64,000 nt of DNA from Pomphorhynchus laevis (GCA_012934845.2 WNNJ02000171.1:168336-232335); one strand, 5' to 3'. Counted from the first letter of the stretch, positions 10,125 through 22,675 are shown. Notes: generated by a model from the letters alone, not told the origin. Numbers and translations are program-made.

Positions 10125-11126
10125 ATGAATAAAATACTTAAAGTAATTAAAGCACACTTTAAAAAATATTGCAAGGTAATCAAAATTAATACTGGTATAA
10201 AACACTATTTCAGTATTAATTCTACAAAAGAATTTTTAGAACAGACAAAAGGAATAAATTTTCAAAATATAAATACATACGATTTTAGTACTCTTTATAC
10301 AAATCTAGATTTAGTAGATATTAAAGAAGCGTTAGTAAAATTAATTAATCTTATATTCGGAAAAAGATATACATATATATGTTATAATAACTATAACGCC
10401 TATCTAACAAAAATTAAACCATCAAATAAATATAAATATATCGATACAATTGAATTAATAGAATCCTTAAATATTTTGATAAATCAAAATTATTTAAAAG
10501 TAGGGACATCTATATTTAGACAAGTAAAAGTTGTTCTAATGGGTGGTAATAGTAGCCCAATTATAGCTGACTTGTTTTTAAGCTTTATAGAATATGAATT
10601 TGTTCATAACTGTGTAAAAACTAAATCTAAACAATATAAATATATGAAATATATGTTTCGATACATTGATGATATATGTGTATTTAATTCTAATAATTTT
10701 TATTCAATTAGTGAGCACATTTATCCAGAAAGCCTTATTCTTAACAAAACCAATATTAATGATAAAGAAGGTGTATATCTAGATATGAACATTAAATTAA
10801 CATTAACTAAAACTACTATTAATTTATATCGTAAAGATGATATATTTTAATTTACAAGAAACATATTTTTGCATGATCATTCATGCATACCATATAATAT
10901 AAAATATAATACATTAAATAATGAAATTTTAAGAATTGCAACAATTTGTAATGATATTGGCTTTCTTCAAAATCATTTAAATAATTTAATAGATACATAT
11001 TTTAAACTAGGTTACTATAAAAATAACATCAAGCTGAAAATAGTAAAATATATAAATCAACACAATAATATAAAGAATAAATTTAAACTCTTAAGTGGCA
11101 AATTTTTATGGATGGATAATAAATAA
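10125..11126 (+). pseudogene. PLE RT, compound unit 2
   Basis: ORFs 10,125-10,850 and 10,869-11,126 are separated by a TAA at about 10,848 caused by a shift in an A/T run. Motif A TYDFSTLYTNL and motif C RYIDD are intact. Motif B reads KVVLMGGNSSP, with the G-V-P of the consensus changed to V-V-L, which would probably weaken catalysis. The same change occurs in PLE-2. Confidence 0.85.
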
Positions 11127-11192
11127 TATACTTTGTATTAGAATAAGATACTAGATAGTTATTTCAGAGGAAATACATCATTAGCATGTATT

Positions 11193-11267
11193 TGGCCCCG
11201 CTGCTATGTTGGGTAGAGGAGTTAGGGGCCGAAACCTGATAGCATAGCAGTTCCTCCTGATGACCTA
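11193..11267 (+). ncRNA. Candidate ribozyme module, unit 2
   Basis: Core identical to 8,723-8,797. Downstream of CTGATGA the sequence departs from the other copies by a short insertion (CCTATAATCTCTAATCC), so the outer closing stem is altered while the core is kept. Confidence 0.45.
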
Positions 11268-11499
11268 TAATCTCTAATCCTTATTCTGATACAACGTCTG
11301 TTATTTATTAGTCAATTCATAAAATGACGTTTATTTTAAATTTCAATTTTTTATTTTAACTTGATTTAAATTATAGAAAATCTAAAAACAATTATTAATT
11401 TTATTATTTAATTATTAAATTTTGATTTAGCATTATTATGTTTTGTTTATTTTATAATTATATTAAATACCTAGACTCAGTTAGCTTGATTTAATTTTA

Positions 11500-12290
11500 A
11501 TGTTATTATTTTATTTTTTGTCTTGCAGCAATGATATGGTAATTTTGGTTTTTAATGAGCAAATTAATTTATCAAGTTAATAAGATGAAAAAAAGGAAAA
11601 AATTTAATAAGTTGTTTCGAAATTTGAATATCTAAAATATAATTATCCAGTAATAAATTCACCTTGCAGCAAGGTGATTAATAGTTTAAAGGAAATCACA
11701 ACAAGTAATTTTACAAACTTTTTGTTAAAATATTTAACAAACTAAATTTAAAATTTAAACAAGGCTTACGAAAATATATTAAAAATTACAAAAATACAAA
11801 ATTATATTCAAAATTACAAAAATAAAATAAATAGAAAATATTTATTTCTGTCTTAAATTATATATAAAATGATGGAGATACATCTGTACGAAAGCCTTTA
11901 ACTCCGCAGTTTCATATTTTCGGGTGCATTAAGCGGGTAATGGATTAATCCTGATTTAAAATCTAAATGCCAATAGTCTTAACTAAAAAGGTAGAAGAAA
12001 AAGTTTAATGATTTATAAATAGAGAGAATACAAAAATAATGTAAAATTTTCTTTGTGTAAATATTGTCTCTCTGTAGCTTTCACAACACAAATTGCTTCG
12101 TTGAAAAGATTGTGCCAGTCTCAGCAACAAAAAATAAAGGGTATCACTCATGGGATGCAAATTCGATAGTAATAACCGCCTATTAGCCAATTAATTTCTC
12201 CAAAAAATACAAAAATGGCAATTACGCTTTGTAATAAATTATACGGATAAAATCAACATTGTGGAAAATTGATTTGCAAAACACCGACCA
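11500..12290. other. AT-rich spacer, possible 3' flank of the minus-strand gene
   Basis: No supported coding region. It lies downstream of the minus-strand membrane-protein gene and may hold its 3' UTR. No polyadenylation signal is assigned. Confidence 0.4.
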
Positions 12291-12291
12291 A

Positions 12292-13431
12292 TTAGCTCTT
12301 CACGTAATGATCTTCATAAGGTAGAATTTTAACAATTTCGTAGTTGCCTCTACCCTTTTCAAATGAGAATCGCGAACCAGCGATGACCCCGCAAAAGAAC
12401 AACAGCGATATAATCGTTGTCATCAGGCAGAGGAATACGGCGCCGCAAGTGATATAAAATGATACATCCAATACCTCAATTGAGGATAACCAGGGATTTA
12501 GTCTATGAATCACAGCATTGGATAGGAGTAGGTTAGCCGCGTTGTTACTATAACTGCCATGATATTGAAAGCTTGTCATGTATATTTTCCTATGCACCCA
12601 ATTCCATAGAAACAGTCCAATTGCCGCAACACCGCAAAGAAATCCTAGTACGCACAAAAATGCTGTACACGTAAACGGAATAGATAAATGATTTTGACAT
12701 GGCTTAACCGAAACCACAGATAATGAAATTAATAATTGAATAATAGCAGAACTTACTAGTAACCAAACCATGATACCATGCAAGAAGTGCTCACTAGGTG
12801 CTCTTGAATTTAGCGAAGGATAGTAATAATCCTGGTTTTCATATTGCATATTATTCGAATCAGATGATTGTGGTTGTGTTTCTACTGACGGTGGTCCCAG
12901 GTAGGCCGCTGAAGAGTAAAAATATCTTGGTGAATCATGTTGCCGCTTCTTCGCTTTTAAATTAAATATATTTATTCTATGTCTGAAGCAATTCCGACGT
13001 TCATCGAGCCAAATGTGATCGTTGAATAGTCGCTTGCAATTCATTTCATCGTCAAGTGTTTCACATTCCGGAATATGATCACATCTGTTCTGTTCACTAA
13101 CACAACACGAGCCGCAGCGAATTTCCCCCGATCGGCAAGGTCTCATGCACATTTTCGAAGACTTATGGAGTTGATTAATATTAGTAGAATTTATGTCCAC
13201 AACGTTTAACCATCTGTATTCAATACATTTAGAAAATAGGCCAAGGTTTTTAAGGAATGCGATTCGTTTTGATATTACAATCAGTCCACTTGGTATTCGA
13301 TCTCTCTCAGTGTACTCAACTTTGGTCATGTCCATACGTACCCATCGATCACTTAATATGCCATACAAAAATAATACCAATGCGCCTACAGTCGGTATTA
13401 GTATTAAACTAATCGGAATTGATGTCCTCAT
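12292..13431 (-). CDS. Four-span membrane protein with LDL-receptor class A module
   Basis: An intact 379-residue ORF, the longest non-transposon frame here. Residues 6-25 are a signal-anchor or first membrane span. A cysteine-rich module at about 95-132 (C..C......C..CC......RCD...C......DDEMNC) fits an LDLa repeat with its acidic calcium-binding end. Further hydrophobic spans lie at about 219-241, 252-277 and 322-350. One span, a large extracellular loop and three more spans give the claudin/PMP22-like topology. NST at 81-83 is a possible glycosylation site. The tail is short and charged. The start is the first ATG of the frame; an upstream non-coding or coding exon is possible. It reads as a host gene of unknown specific function, perhaps in cell contact or receptor assembly. 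Confidence 0.75.
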   Translation of the reverse strand: MRTSIPISLILIPTVGALVLFLYGILSDRWVRMDMTKVEYTERDRIPSGLIVISKRIAFLKNLGLFSKCIEYRWLNVVDINSTNINQLHKSSKMCMRPCRSGEIRCGSCCVSEQNRCDHIPECETLDDEMNCKRLFNDHIWLDERRNCFRHRINIFNLKAKKRQHDSPRYFYSSAAYLGPPSVETQPQSSDSNNMQYENQDYYYPSLNSRAPSEHFLHGIMVWLLVSSAIIQLLISLSVVSVKPCQNHLSIPFTCTAFLCVLGFLCGVAAIGLFLWNWVHRKIYMTSFQYHGSYSNNAANLLLSNAVIHRLNPWLSSIEVLDVSFYITCGAVFLCLMTTIISLLFFCGVIAGSRFSFEKGRGNYEIVKILPYEDHYVKS

Positions 13432-16400
13432 TTCGTAAGTTGTATTTTGTGAAAGAAAGTTGTTTTTTAATGTGATTTGCTTATACTAAAACCGGGGTTA
13501 TACATTTTATTCTGACTTTAACAAAACTAAATTCTTCTCACCACTTTCCAGCCTCTTATTGATAAGGTGTTGTCGATGCGTGCTGCTAACGTTGTCTTGC
13601 AAAACTCCGTCGATGTCGGTGGTTTGGATTAGTGTGTGTGTGCAAAATGAGCAAATATGATTGTGGAAATTAGGAAGCTTCGTCTTTAATATTATATATT
13701 TTGAAAAGAAGACAAAAGGAAATTCTTCGAAAATATTCTAGATGTGTATTCCAATGCAGCTTGTAGATAATAACTATATTTCTTTTTAGTTTTCTTTCAT
13801 GCTATATCTCTGTTTTTCTTTCCCGATCTTCTTACAGCAAGAGCAACAGTGCTATAAAAATGACGAAATAAAACAGAATCTATTTTCTATCTATATATAA
13901 AAAAATAAATATTATATAAATAATATACTTTGAAAAAGGGGATTTTTCTAACTTTGCCTTTTACTGTGCTCAAGTAGTAGTACTATTCGAAATCAGCACA
14001 CACTGATTATGTGATCACACACTACTAAATATACGACGACCATGTGTTTGGTGTTAGTAACGGTTGGTAGTGTAGTTGGTGGTACCAACCGTGAAAAAGG
14101 CAGCAGCTATAACAAAAAACACAGATTGATGTAAGAGTATACACACTGTTTTTACTACTTTTGTAATGGTAAGGAGTGCTGAGCAAATACTTTTTCTCTC
14201 AGATAAAGTATGCTCTTTTCCGAAATGGAATTTTTTTATAATTTACAGAACGAATTTATCATCGCTACTGATGATTAGGCTGATCGCGTGCTAGCTTCTA
14301 TTGCTGATGTCAAATAGTAGCAACGACAGCATCAATATTTCGAAGCAGCTTTTTTATTTCGGTGGTTTTATAAAATGAGGAGATAAAAATACTTTTCTAT
14401 TACTCGATTACCGCCGCGGACACATGTCTACGACACAACCATATGTTTCAAGTCTTTGTTTGAAATTTGGATCAAAGCTACATTTTTGCTGCTACCGGTA
14501 GTCGAATAAAGGTCGCAACAGTCACATTCTAAAAAATTAACGCAAAAGTTGATTTTGTCCTGAAATAATAATAAGCAAACTCCTTTTTTGTAGTAGAAAG
14601 ATAAAAAGAATAGAACGAAAATAAAACCAGGTAAGAAATGCAACACAGTTTCGCTTTTACTCTGCAGGAAAATTGTACTTCGAAATGCATGTGCTATTTA
14701 TCACCACATATTCCCTTTCTGATATATATAGAGAGAGGGAGACTAACTTCTAAAGGTTATTTAAATATTAACCTTCCCTCAATAGGGTATTTAATAAATC
14801 GGAACAAAAACATCCTTAACATATCTATGACATAGCTTCTACGTTGTAGCATCAATGTGAAAACATAACAATAAATATTCAATTTACGCTTCCTATTTCC
14901 AACTTTATTATAAAAAATGAGATCAACGCAGAACCATGAAAGCATAGTGAATATACATACATACTGTTGGTTTTATTATCACAGCCGAAAAGTGATAGGT
15001 TTGTCTCAAAAATACACCAAAATTCATTTCGGGGATATATCAAATTATTCACACATGGTTTGATTGATAACACGTTCCCGTACAAATAAACATCTGTATT
15101 GTTTGACTAGTACCATGTAAATGTTTGCTTATTTTCTGTAATTTTTATAAACAAATTTTGTTTACAGTTTATTGGCAGTGATTGTGGAGAAGGCATAAAC
15201 AAAATACTGTTATTAAATAAAACGGTTGCAAATTTTTAAAACAATATGCATGATAATCATTTATGTTATGAATAGAATAATACTTAATATATTGGTATGC
15301 TATATATGTATGAGGTACAACATATGCATGTAACATATATGTATGCATACATGTATATGAATATATGTATGTTATATACATGTACATATGTATGTTGTGA
15401 TATATTAGGATACCTAATATATCATCTGTATATTGAAGCTCGATTCATACAGCAAATGGTGAAGTGCATATGTTCTATTAGAAAAAGGTTAGTTATTTGC
15501 GTATGTACTTATCTTCTTTGCTACATTTGACAAATTTTCCAGTCTCTGTTATTTTCAAACTTAGGTGCTTTGGGTGCCTATGAGAATCGTTAACAGGGTG
15601 AACATACTGTTATATACTAATCGCGAAGATGACTATAATGCTCGTCAGATTTACTCAATTAAAGTGCTGCTTTAAGGATATCCTCTTACTCTAATCTTGT
15701 TTTAACCACTTCTATAAACATTTTCAATTCTCTTCTGCACGACCAACATCTTGTGGTGTATGCCCAGTTTTCGCAGCTCAGTTTTCTGGAACTAGTTATA
15801 AGAATGTCGACGCTAAAATTAGGCAATTCTTTACAAAATTAACAAACAAGTTATTCACCTTATTCCAATCTCAAGTCTTTACAAAACGTATGTTGTTGTC
15901 TTTAATGGCGCTCATACAATTATAAATATTTAAACATTGGCAATCTCAAAAATTCACACCATTATAGTGAACCAAATGCTCTCTTACTTCAGAAATCAAG
16001 TAAGATAACTGGAATTCGCCATTTCAGTGAAGTGAACTTCCGGAATCGAGAACAAATTCAAGCGGTTCTAAAGAGAGCAATATGGACTCTATAATTAGCT
16101 TAATATCTGATATTAAAGAAAATTCCACTTATCGTTTCAATCAAGCTCTTCTAAAGTTCTTGCAGGAGTATTGGAATGGTAGATTACAATGAATTTGTTT
16201 AAGATCAATGCAAAGTTCTTTAAAGATATTACTTACACAATTTTTACTCATTTGTTGTGAAAATGGAAGTATAAGTCAAGGATTATGTTCATATTACTTG
16301 ATATTGTCATAATATTTGTCATTGATGCTCAGCATTGCGAAACAATAACATGATGTAGAGAGGACTTGATGTAGATTTAAACTTCATATCGCCAATCAGT

Positions 16401-17292
16401 GGGGCAATAAATGATGTAGATTAGGGTATACTTTTGAAAATCATGTTAATCAAAACAGGTGCAGATGCAGCTGTCACTTATCTATATATTGCATGATCCC
16501 GTTATCCTATAACTGCAATGATTGGTGCTGGTAACATATCACGTCTACATTTGTTTGCTATCATGAACTATAAAATCCGCTCTAAAATTGTGACAATAAA
16601 CACAATTTTGAAACCGTAGTAATTAGTTGATAATATGTCGAAAACCCAAACTATACATTCTTTAAATACCCATCCGGAATTATCGAACAATCATGATCGG
16701 CCATGACAGGACAATGCTGGTTTTCTGGAAAGAACATATCTTCTCGCTCAAAATATTAAGCAAGAGAATGCAAATGTTCCAAATGAGTGAAAGCGTGTCA
16801 CTGGTAAAGAGTATGCTGTTCGAACAGTAAGAACACATCGATGTATATTCAGCGATGCATTAATATTTCGAGAAATATAGACTATCTTAAATCCTGTTAT
16901 ATTGAGTGCATCCGTGTTTTTTAAATCTTTTTTGAACTGCTAATATTTTGGATTATCTGCTAATGATAGCGAAATTCTGTTTTTTTAACGTGATAGATGT
17001 TATTTAAGTTATTTTTAACTGTTTTTAGTATTTATTGTTTTTGTTCTAACCATTTTGCTTGAATATAATGAAATTGTTATTTATTATTGCATATGCACAG
17101 AATAAAAATATACTTTGCTGAATAATCTTTTAGTTTACATGTTAATTTCAGCATGCTTACGACGTCATTACGAGAGAATTATTAAAAATAAGTAGAAAAC
17201 CATATAGAAATAGGCATAGCTAATATACAAATTGCGATACTATGAAATGAGTTTTGTGTTATTAATTTGAATTCACTTAAATAAGCATTAAT
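13432..17292. other. AT-rich non-coding region upstream of the membrane-protein gene
   Basis: No coding region I can defend. The first few hundred bases upstream of 13,431 may hold the promoter and 5' UTR. Short frames at 14,428-15,085 are unconvincing. Confidence 0.4.
15290..15410. repeat. Degenerate TATG/CATA microsatellite
   Basis: Alternating ATATGTATG / CATACATGTA blocks, locally self-complementary. They generate spurious ORFs on both strands. Confidence 0.75.
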
Positions 17293-17596
17293 CAAATCAG
17301 CTAACTGAGTTACGTATTATTTAATAAAATTATAAAATTCAAAAATAATAATGCTAAATCCAAATTCAATAATTCAATAATAAATAATTAAATAATTATA
17401 AAAAAATAATTGTTATAAGATTTTATATAATTTGTATAAAGTTAAAATAAAAAATTAAAATTTAAAATAAAAGTCAATTAATTTATTTAATTGACTTTTA
17501 AAAAAAATAATTAACTTTTATTTAATTTAAGTCAATTAAATAAAAGTCAATCAAATAAAATTTATTAGTCAATTTTTCTGAATTGACTAATAAATA
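17293..17596 (-). mobile_element. PLE 3' UTR terminus
   Basis: Begins with the reverse complement of the PLE end (AAATCAGCTAACTGAGT) and continues through the AT-rich 3' UTR to the AATTGACTAATAAATAACA block that precedes the RNA module in other minus-strand copies. The copy is diverged, with an internal repeated GTCAATTAA segment. Confidence 0.8.
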
Positions 17597-18215
17597 ACAT
17601 ACGATGTATCCGAATAAGGATTCGAGGTCATCAGAAGGAACTGCTATTCTATCAGGTTTCGGCGCATATTCCTCGGCACAACAGACGATATATCAAAATA
17701 AGGATTAAATAGATATAACATGGGATGTATCTGAATAAGGATAAGAGGTCATCGGGAGGAACTGCTATTCTATCAGATTTCGGCGCATATTCCTCGGCAC
17801 AACAGACGATATATCAAAATAAGGATTAAATAGATATAACATGGGATGTATCTGAATAAGGATTAGAGGTCATCAGGAGGAACTGCTATTTTATCAGGTT
17901 TCGAGCCCATATTCCTCGACACAACAGACGACGTATCAAAATAAGGATTAAACAGATATAACATACGATGTATCTGAATAAGGACTAGAGGTCATTAGGA
18001 GGAACTGCTATTCTACCAGGTTTCGACCCTCTATTCTCTGACACAACAGATGACGTATCAAAATAAGGATTAAACAGATATAACATACGATGTATCAGAA
18101 TAAGGATTAGAGGTTATCAGGATGAACTGCTATTCTATCAGGTTTCGGCCCCTATTTCTCGACCCAACATAGCAGTGGTGCCAAATACACGCTAATGACG
18201 TATTTATTCTAATTA
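17597..18215 (-). repeat. Tandem array of ~121-bp units carrying the PLE ribozyme-like core
   Basis: Five tandem units start near 17,597, 17,718, 17,839, 17,960 and 18,081. Read on the minus strand, each has a TC or CC dinucleotide before GAGGAA (or a variant), then GAAACCTG, TTCCTC or a variant, and CTGATGA or a variant. In the third unit GTC-GAGGAA pairs exactly with TTCCTC-CTGATGA. The last unit continues into ordinary PLE sequence (GGCACC, CTGCTATG). This is amplification of a 3' UTR segment into a small satellite. Confidence 0.85.
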
Positions 18216-20400
18216 AATATATTTTAAAATTTAAAAAATAATAAAAGTCGAAATATTAAACATCAACTTTAATAAGAATATTTAATCAACATTAACTAAT
18301 CATCAACTTTAAAAACATTTGCGTTTAAAAAAATGCCATCAAGATAGTCAAATGCATTACATTCAACGTCACACAAATTCAATAGAACACTTATATTATA
18401 TTACGGTACTATACTTAATAGATAAAAATAAACGTTGGCTAGTAAAGCACATTTCTCGAATTATAAATTCAATAAAAAACCTTGAAGAGCCGAAGTCACA
18501 TGTTAACTAGAAGACAAGAACGAATACTTTTGATGTCCAGCATTCGGGCTACTAAACTACAACGAGGTACGATAATTCTATAATAACCTTTAAACATCAA
18601 ATTATTTCCAGTGTAGATACAGAGTGCTAACGTAGAATTCGCTCTGCACAAATATCAAAATATAGTGAACTTTTTTTATAAAAAACAAGTTCACTCACAC
18701 AAGGGTGTGATTTCAAAAGTAAAATCAAATAGTGTAGAAATTGTTATTTAAAATTAAACAGCAGCAATAATTTATAAACGCGATTGACGAAACTATAAAA
18801 GCAATACTCTCTACATTTCTGCTGGAGTGCAAAGCAAACTCACGTCCCATATGAATTTACCCTATCAAATAACTCTCATACCAGTAGTTTATAGTGAATA
18901 TTGTTTTGGCAAATGCGTAAAATTGACATTTTTAGACAAGCCAAATTTTATTATTATTTCCAAAACATATTTCTCAATTTATTCAGTATGTCTAAATGAA
19001 GTGCACATAATGGTCGAAAGCACCTCTCCGATTAAACAAAAATACTTGCAACGTCTACATGCTAAAATGTAACTTAAATATGAGACAGCATGTAGATCAA
19101 TAGAAGTCAAAATATAGTAAAAATGGATTTAAAGCGATGTATGTAATAATCCACTTATGGTTGCTGAAATAAATGATTGTGGCTGCAATTAAATGAGTTC
19201 TACTTGTGATACGATAAGGGTATTTGTTAAAAAATTAAATTAATCGTCGTACTTCTGGAAACTGAAATATTCCATCCATAAATGCAGCTTGTAAATTACA
19301 ATACCAATGTATTGTATAAATATTTAATTTTTAAAATGAAAATCCACATTTTATGTGAAGTCCATGTAACGTTTTTAACAATAGTAAAGAATCAATAGAT
19401 TAATCTTCGTGAAAAGTCGTTTAGATACATAATTTAAAGACACTTTACATGTAATAGTTGATAAGTTTTAGAACTCGATAATGCAGTTTGCATTAACAAT
19501 CTAAACATGTAAAAATATTACTTTGTTTCAATTGAATCGTTAAATACATATAAAGCAGTTTTTGCGTCTAGATTGATAGAAAATGTTAAAAGAGTGAGCG
19601 AAGAAAAAGTCAAATTAAAATTTACTTTGCCTGTTAGCTTATTTTACAGAAAATCAATGATTCTAAAGAGTAACCCAAAAAATACTAATTTTTAATATTT
19701 TTGTGGATGCTGCTTTAGAATAATTTAAAAATGCTTGATAAGAGAGAATTGAGAATTTATTTAAGTAAAAAAGCAGCATATTTAACAGCATATGTAACAA
19801 ATATCAAATCGTCTAATGAACAATGAAGTCATAACAACAATAAAATTCATTTACATTGATTAATAAAGAAAAAGAATAAATTTAAAAATAGAATTGACAT
19901 GGAAAACAAAAATATAATTAATTTGTACCACCTACACATATTAAAAGACAGACAAAATTTACTTATAATTTATTTTAATTTTTACATTTTAAAATTTTAC
20001 ATATCTTTTAATTAATTTATATTTTATGTTCTAATCACTATTAAATTGTTTTTATTTCTAAAAGCCTTTTAAAAAATTTATAACCGAGTTCTGGTGGACG
20101 ATCATTTGAGTAGAAGTATAGGCCACTCAACACAAACGCGTTGAGCACTACTATACATATACTTAAACCAACATTTAATCGTCTTTCCTGCCAGAACAAC
20201 TTTATTCCTTTTTTACTAATTTAAAACATTTTGGCATGCCTCATTTTCAGTACAGCCCAAATCCGAAGACATGCCCCGATATCCTTATTTGTCTCTTCCG
20301 GTTTGCCGGAAGAGCACCAAATAATTTAGTTTAAAGTCCTGGTTTGAGAAATCTGAAATAACTTTTTGGTAGGCTTAACGACAAACCCAACTTAGGCAGA
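18216..20400. other. AT-rich region without recognised gene
   Basis: Short frames (18,319-18,510; 18,827-19,072) show no family features. I see no repeats or RNA genes I can support. Confidence 0.4.
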
Positions 20401-20419
20401 TGTCTAGCAATCCCATTCA

Positions 20420-20800
20420 CAACAGACCACTCCTTATTCGAATCTATTATCATACTAGGAGTCCCTTTAAAACATCAGTAATATATTATCGGCGTAGACA
20501 GTACACTAGTGTTCCTATCGAAGAGCCATCCAAGATATCTATTGTCGTGATCATGTACAATATTGGGGACAAAGGGACGTTGAGAAAGACCCTTGGATGG
20601 CTTATAAAAGGTACTCTTGTAGTCTTCTAGAGAGAAGCTTCTGCTGTCCGAATTGCCCCACACTTGACGAAGAATGTACAGTGGAACATCATATTTTTTC
20701 AACATTTCCATTACTGAGTGAAGTGTGAGGTTGTCAAATAGCGCAAAACGTCCAGAGAATACAGCATCACCGGGCGTGTATCCGTGATGAGAAAGCTTTA
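20420..20800 (-). pseudogene. R1-like non-LTR reverse transcriptase scrap
   Basis: The minus-strand frame reads DAVFSGRFALFDNL...MEMLKKYDVPLYILR, then LEDYKSTFYKPSKGL. This resembles RT motif A (D.xGAFDN) followed by the L..Y.VP..IL spacing and the KG.PQ motif B seen in R1/Jockey-type LINEs. The motif B PQG is degraded to SQRP, and no motif C is seen. A small ancient fragment, abutting the 5' end of PLE-2. Confidence 0.5.
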
Positions 20801-21048
20801 CAAGGCTCTGAGTGCTTTCACAGTTCCCCTACCACTACGAAACCTATAAATGTAGTCATCAAACAATTTTCAAAATTCGAAGTGGCGAGCCAGGTATCTA
20901 GCAGAGCTTGTTCCAGCCTGCAACGGCCTTAGACAGGGCAGCCCCTGTCAGATGCTGGTGGGTGGCCCGCTGTAAGTTTAGTCTAAGTCAACTAAACTAG
21001 GTGGCGACACCGAAAAAGCAACGTTAAAAATTATGACTTAAAAGTTAC

Positions 21049-21324
21049 ATGTACTCAACCATATTGGAAAAATACGTAAGTACTAATGATTTCAATTTTA
21101 GATCTTTTAAATGTAACAGAAAAAATTGTATAGCTTGTGATGTTATAAATGATAATAATTGTATCGTAAGTAATACGACAAACAAATGTTTTTCATTAAA
21201 TATTAATAATAATTGTAACTGCAATACTGCAGGTGTAGTGTATCTTATACAATGTACATGTGGATTGCAATATATAGGAAAAACATATCAAATGTTAAAA
21301 ACTAGGTTTAGGCAACACATATAA
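21049..21324 (+). pseudogene. PLE-2 GIY-YIG endonuclease domain
   Basis: A 91-residue ORF nearly identical to 3,463-3,735, with cysteine cluster FKCNRKNCIAC, GVVYLIQC, QYIGKT and LKTRFRQH. It has one extra Asn codon relative to PLE-1. The frame ends at the same TAA after RQHI, with the continuation (NIQHNSKTIFHKH) one base forward. The shared break means the element spread with it, or that decoding shifts there. Confidence 0.85.
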
Positions 21325-21361
21325 TATACAGCATAATAGTCAAACTATATTTCATAAACAT

Positions 21362-22675
21362 ATGAGATTAATAGGACATGATATTAAAAACTGTAAATTA
21401 TTTATTTTAGAACATATTATCGAAGAAAACATTTCAATATTAAATCAAAAACTATTAGAAAAAGAAGATTTTTGGATTAAAACGCTTAATTCCATGTACC
21501 CATTAGGATTGAATGACGTGGTACAAGGAATTGGCAGAAGTAGTATAATACATAATAAACAACTATATTATAATAATCCGGTTAAACGCAAACCAAGAAG
21601 TCATGGTGATAAAAGGAATAAGAAAAATATAGTTAAAAATATTAAAAAATATATGTATATAAATGAACAATTAGAAATATTAAAACAACTTTTAAGAGAT
21701 AAAAGGCTGAAAGATCTTTATGTAAATATAAGAAGTTTTTTTAAAGATATCATTTGTTCAATAAATCAAAGATTAATTAACGAATATGATATGCTAAGTT
21801 GTATAATAGACAGTTTTTGCAATACAAAATACTATAATCGTACAATAAATGTTAATAATAACAATAGAAAATATACATTAACCATAAACTTCATTAATAA
21901 ATGTATAGATAACATAAATATAGCCGGACTTTTAAATAATTCTTAAAGTAAAGAAATAATAGGGTCAGATTTAAGTAAATATATTCCTAAAATAAGGTAT
22001 AAACTTTTACCACTATTAGGACGAAGAATTTGTAATTATGATAAAGAATTAAAATCAATATGTAACGATAATATTAGAAACATAATGGAAACAGAATGCA
22101 ATTGTAAAATTCTTAGTTTTAATAAAATAAATGAACATATATGTACCCATAATCTAGATTTAATTAAAAATTGTGAATTAAGAAAGCTGCTATCAAAAGG
22201 GTATAAATATAAATTAAATAATAACTACGACAAAAATAAAATTTACAATTCGTTATATAATAACTTAAATGCTTACTTTAGTAAGCTGATTAATAGTGAA
22301 AGCTCGAATTTATCTAAGATAAACATTTGGAAAGATTATATATTTGATAAAATTAAAAATAAAATGAAAATAATAAGCAATTACAAAAGGAAAGATCAAA
22401 TTAATAAAGATATGTATACAGAACTTACTAAATTAAAGGATAACTATATAATAACAACTATTGATAAAGCTAGTAATAACTTTGTCTTCATATGCAAAAA
22501 GCTTTATTATGATATACTAATGAAAGAGGTTAATTCTAATGATTTAAATGTAAATCAAACATATGAACGTAGTGAGTTGAGTTTAGAAACAATTATTACA
22601 AGTCACTGTTCTATAATGGATAAAAAGGGTATAAAGGTTGAATCAGATAATAAAACTATACCTATATTATTTTGA
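21362..22675 (+). pseudogene. PLE-2 connector region
   Basis: One frame from 21,362 to 22,675 (about 437 codons), broken only by a TAA at 21,944-21,946 where PLE-1 has an AAA-type codon. It contains the end of the GIY-YIG domain, KPRSHGDKRNKK (basic), a long asparagine/isoleucine-rich stretch, METECNCK (a cysteine pair that may belong to a zinc finger) and a segment rich in IDKASNNFVFICKKLYY. That last segment resembles the region preceding the RT fingers in PLEs (ADKGGxxVVxxxxxYY). This is the best template for the domain in this window. Confidence 0.8.

Larger units (their letters stand above)
9959..11490 (+). mobile_element. PLE 3' fragment, compound unit 2
   Basis: Starts at the same internal joint as unit 1 and runs to the terminal CTCAGTTAGCTTGATTT near 11,490, where unrelated DNA begins. 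It shares substitutions with PLE-2 (for example KVVLMGGNSSP in motif B), so this copy is closer in the RT to PLE-2 than to PLE-1. Confidence 0.85.

Noticed and set aside
13193-13438. Plus-strand ORF of 81 codons
   Set aside because: Antisense to the membrane-protein CDS, with no features of its own.
15169-15530. ORFs rich in Met/Tyr/Ile on both strands
   Set aside because: Translation of the TATG/CATA microsatellite.
17597-18215. CRISPR array
   Set aside because: Units are contiguous repeats without unique spacers, in a eukaryotic transposon context.
18319-19072. Small plus-strand ORFs (63 and 81 codons)
   Set aside because: No domain, no codon-use or neighbour support; lengths expected by chance.
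20910-20975. HDV-like ribozyme at the PLE 5' end (CCAGC/GCTGG with CGGCC/GGCC)
   Set aside because: The second pairing is not kept in PLE-1, and the P3 hairpin shape is wrong.
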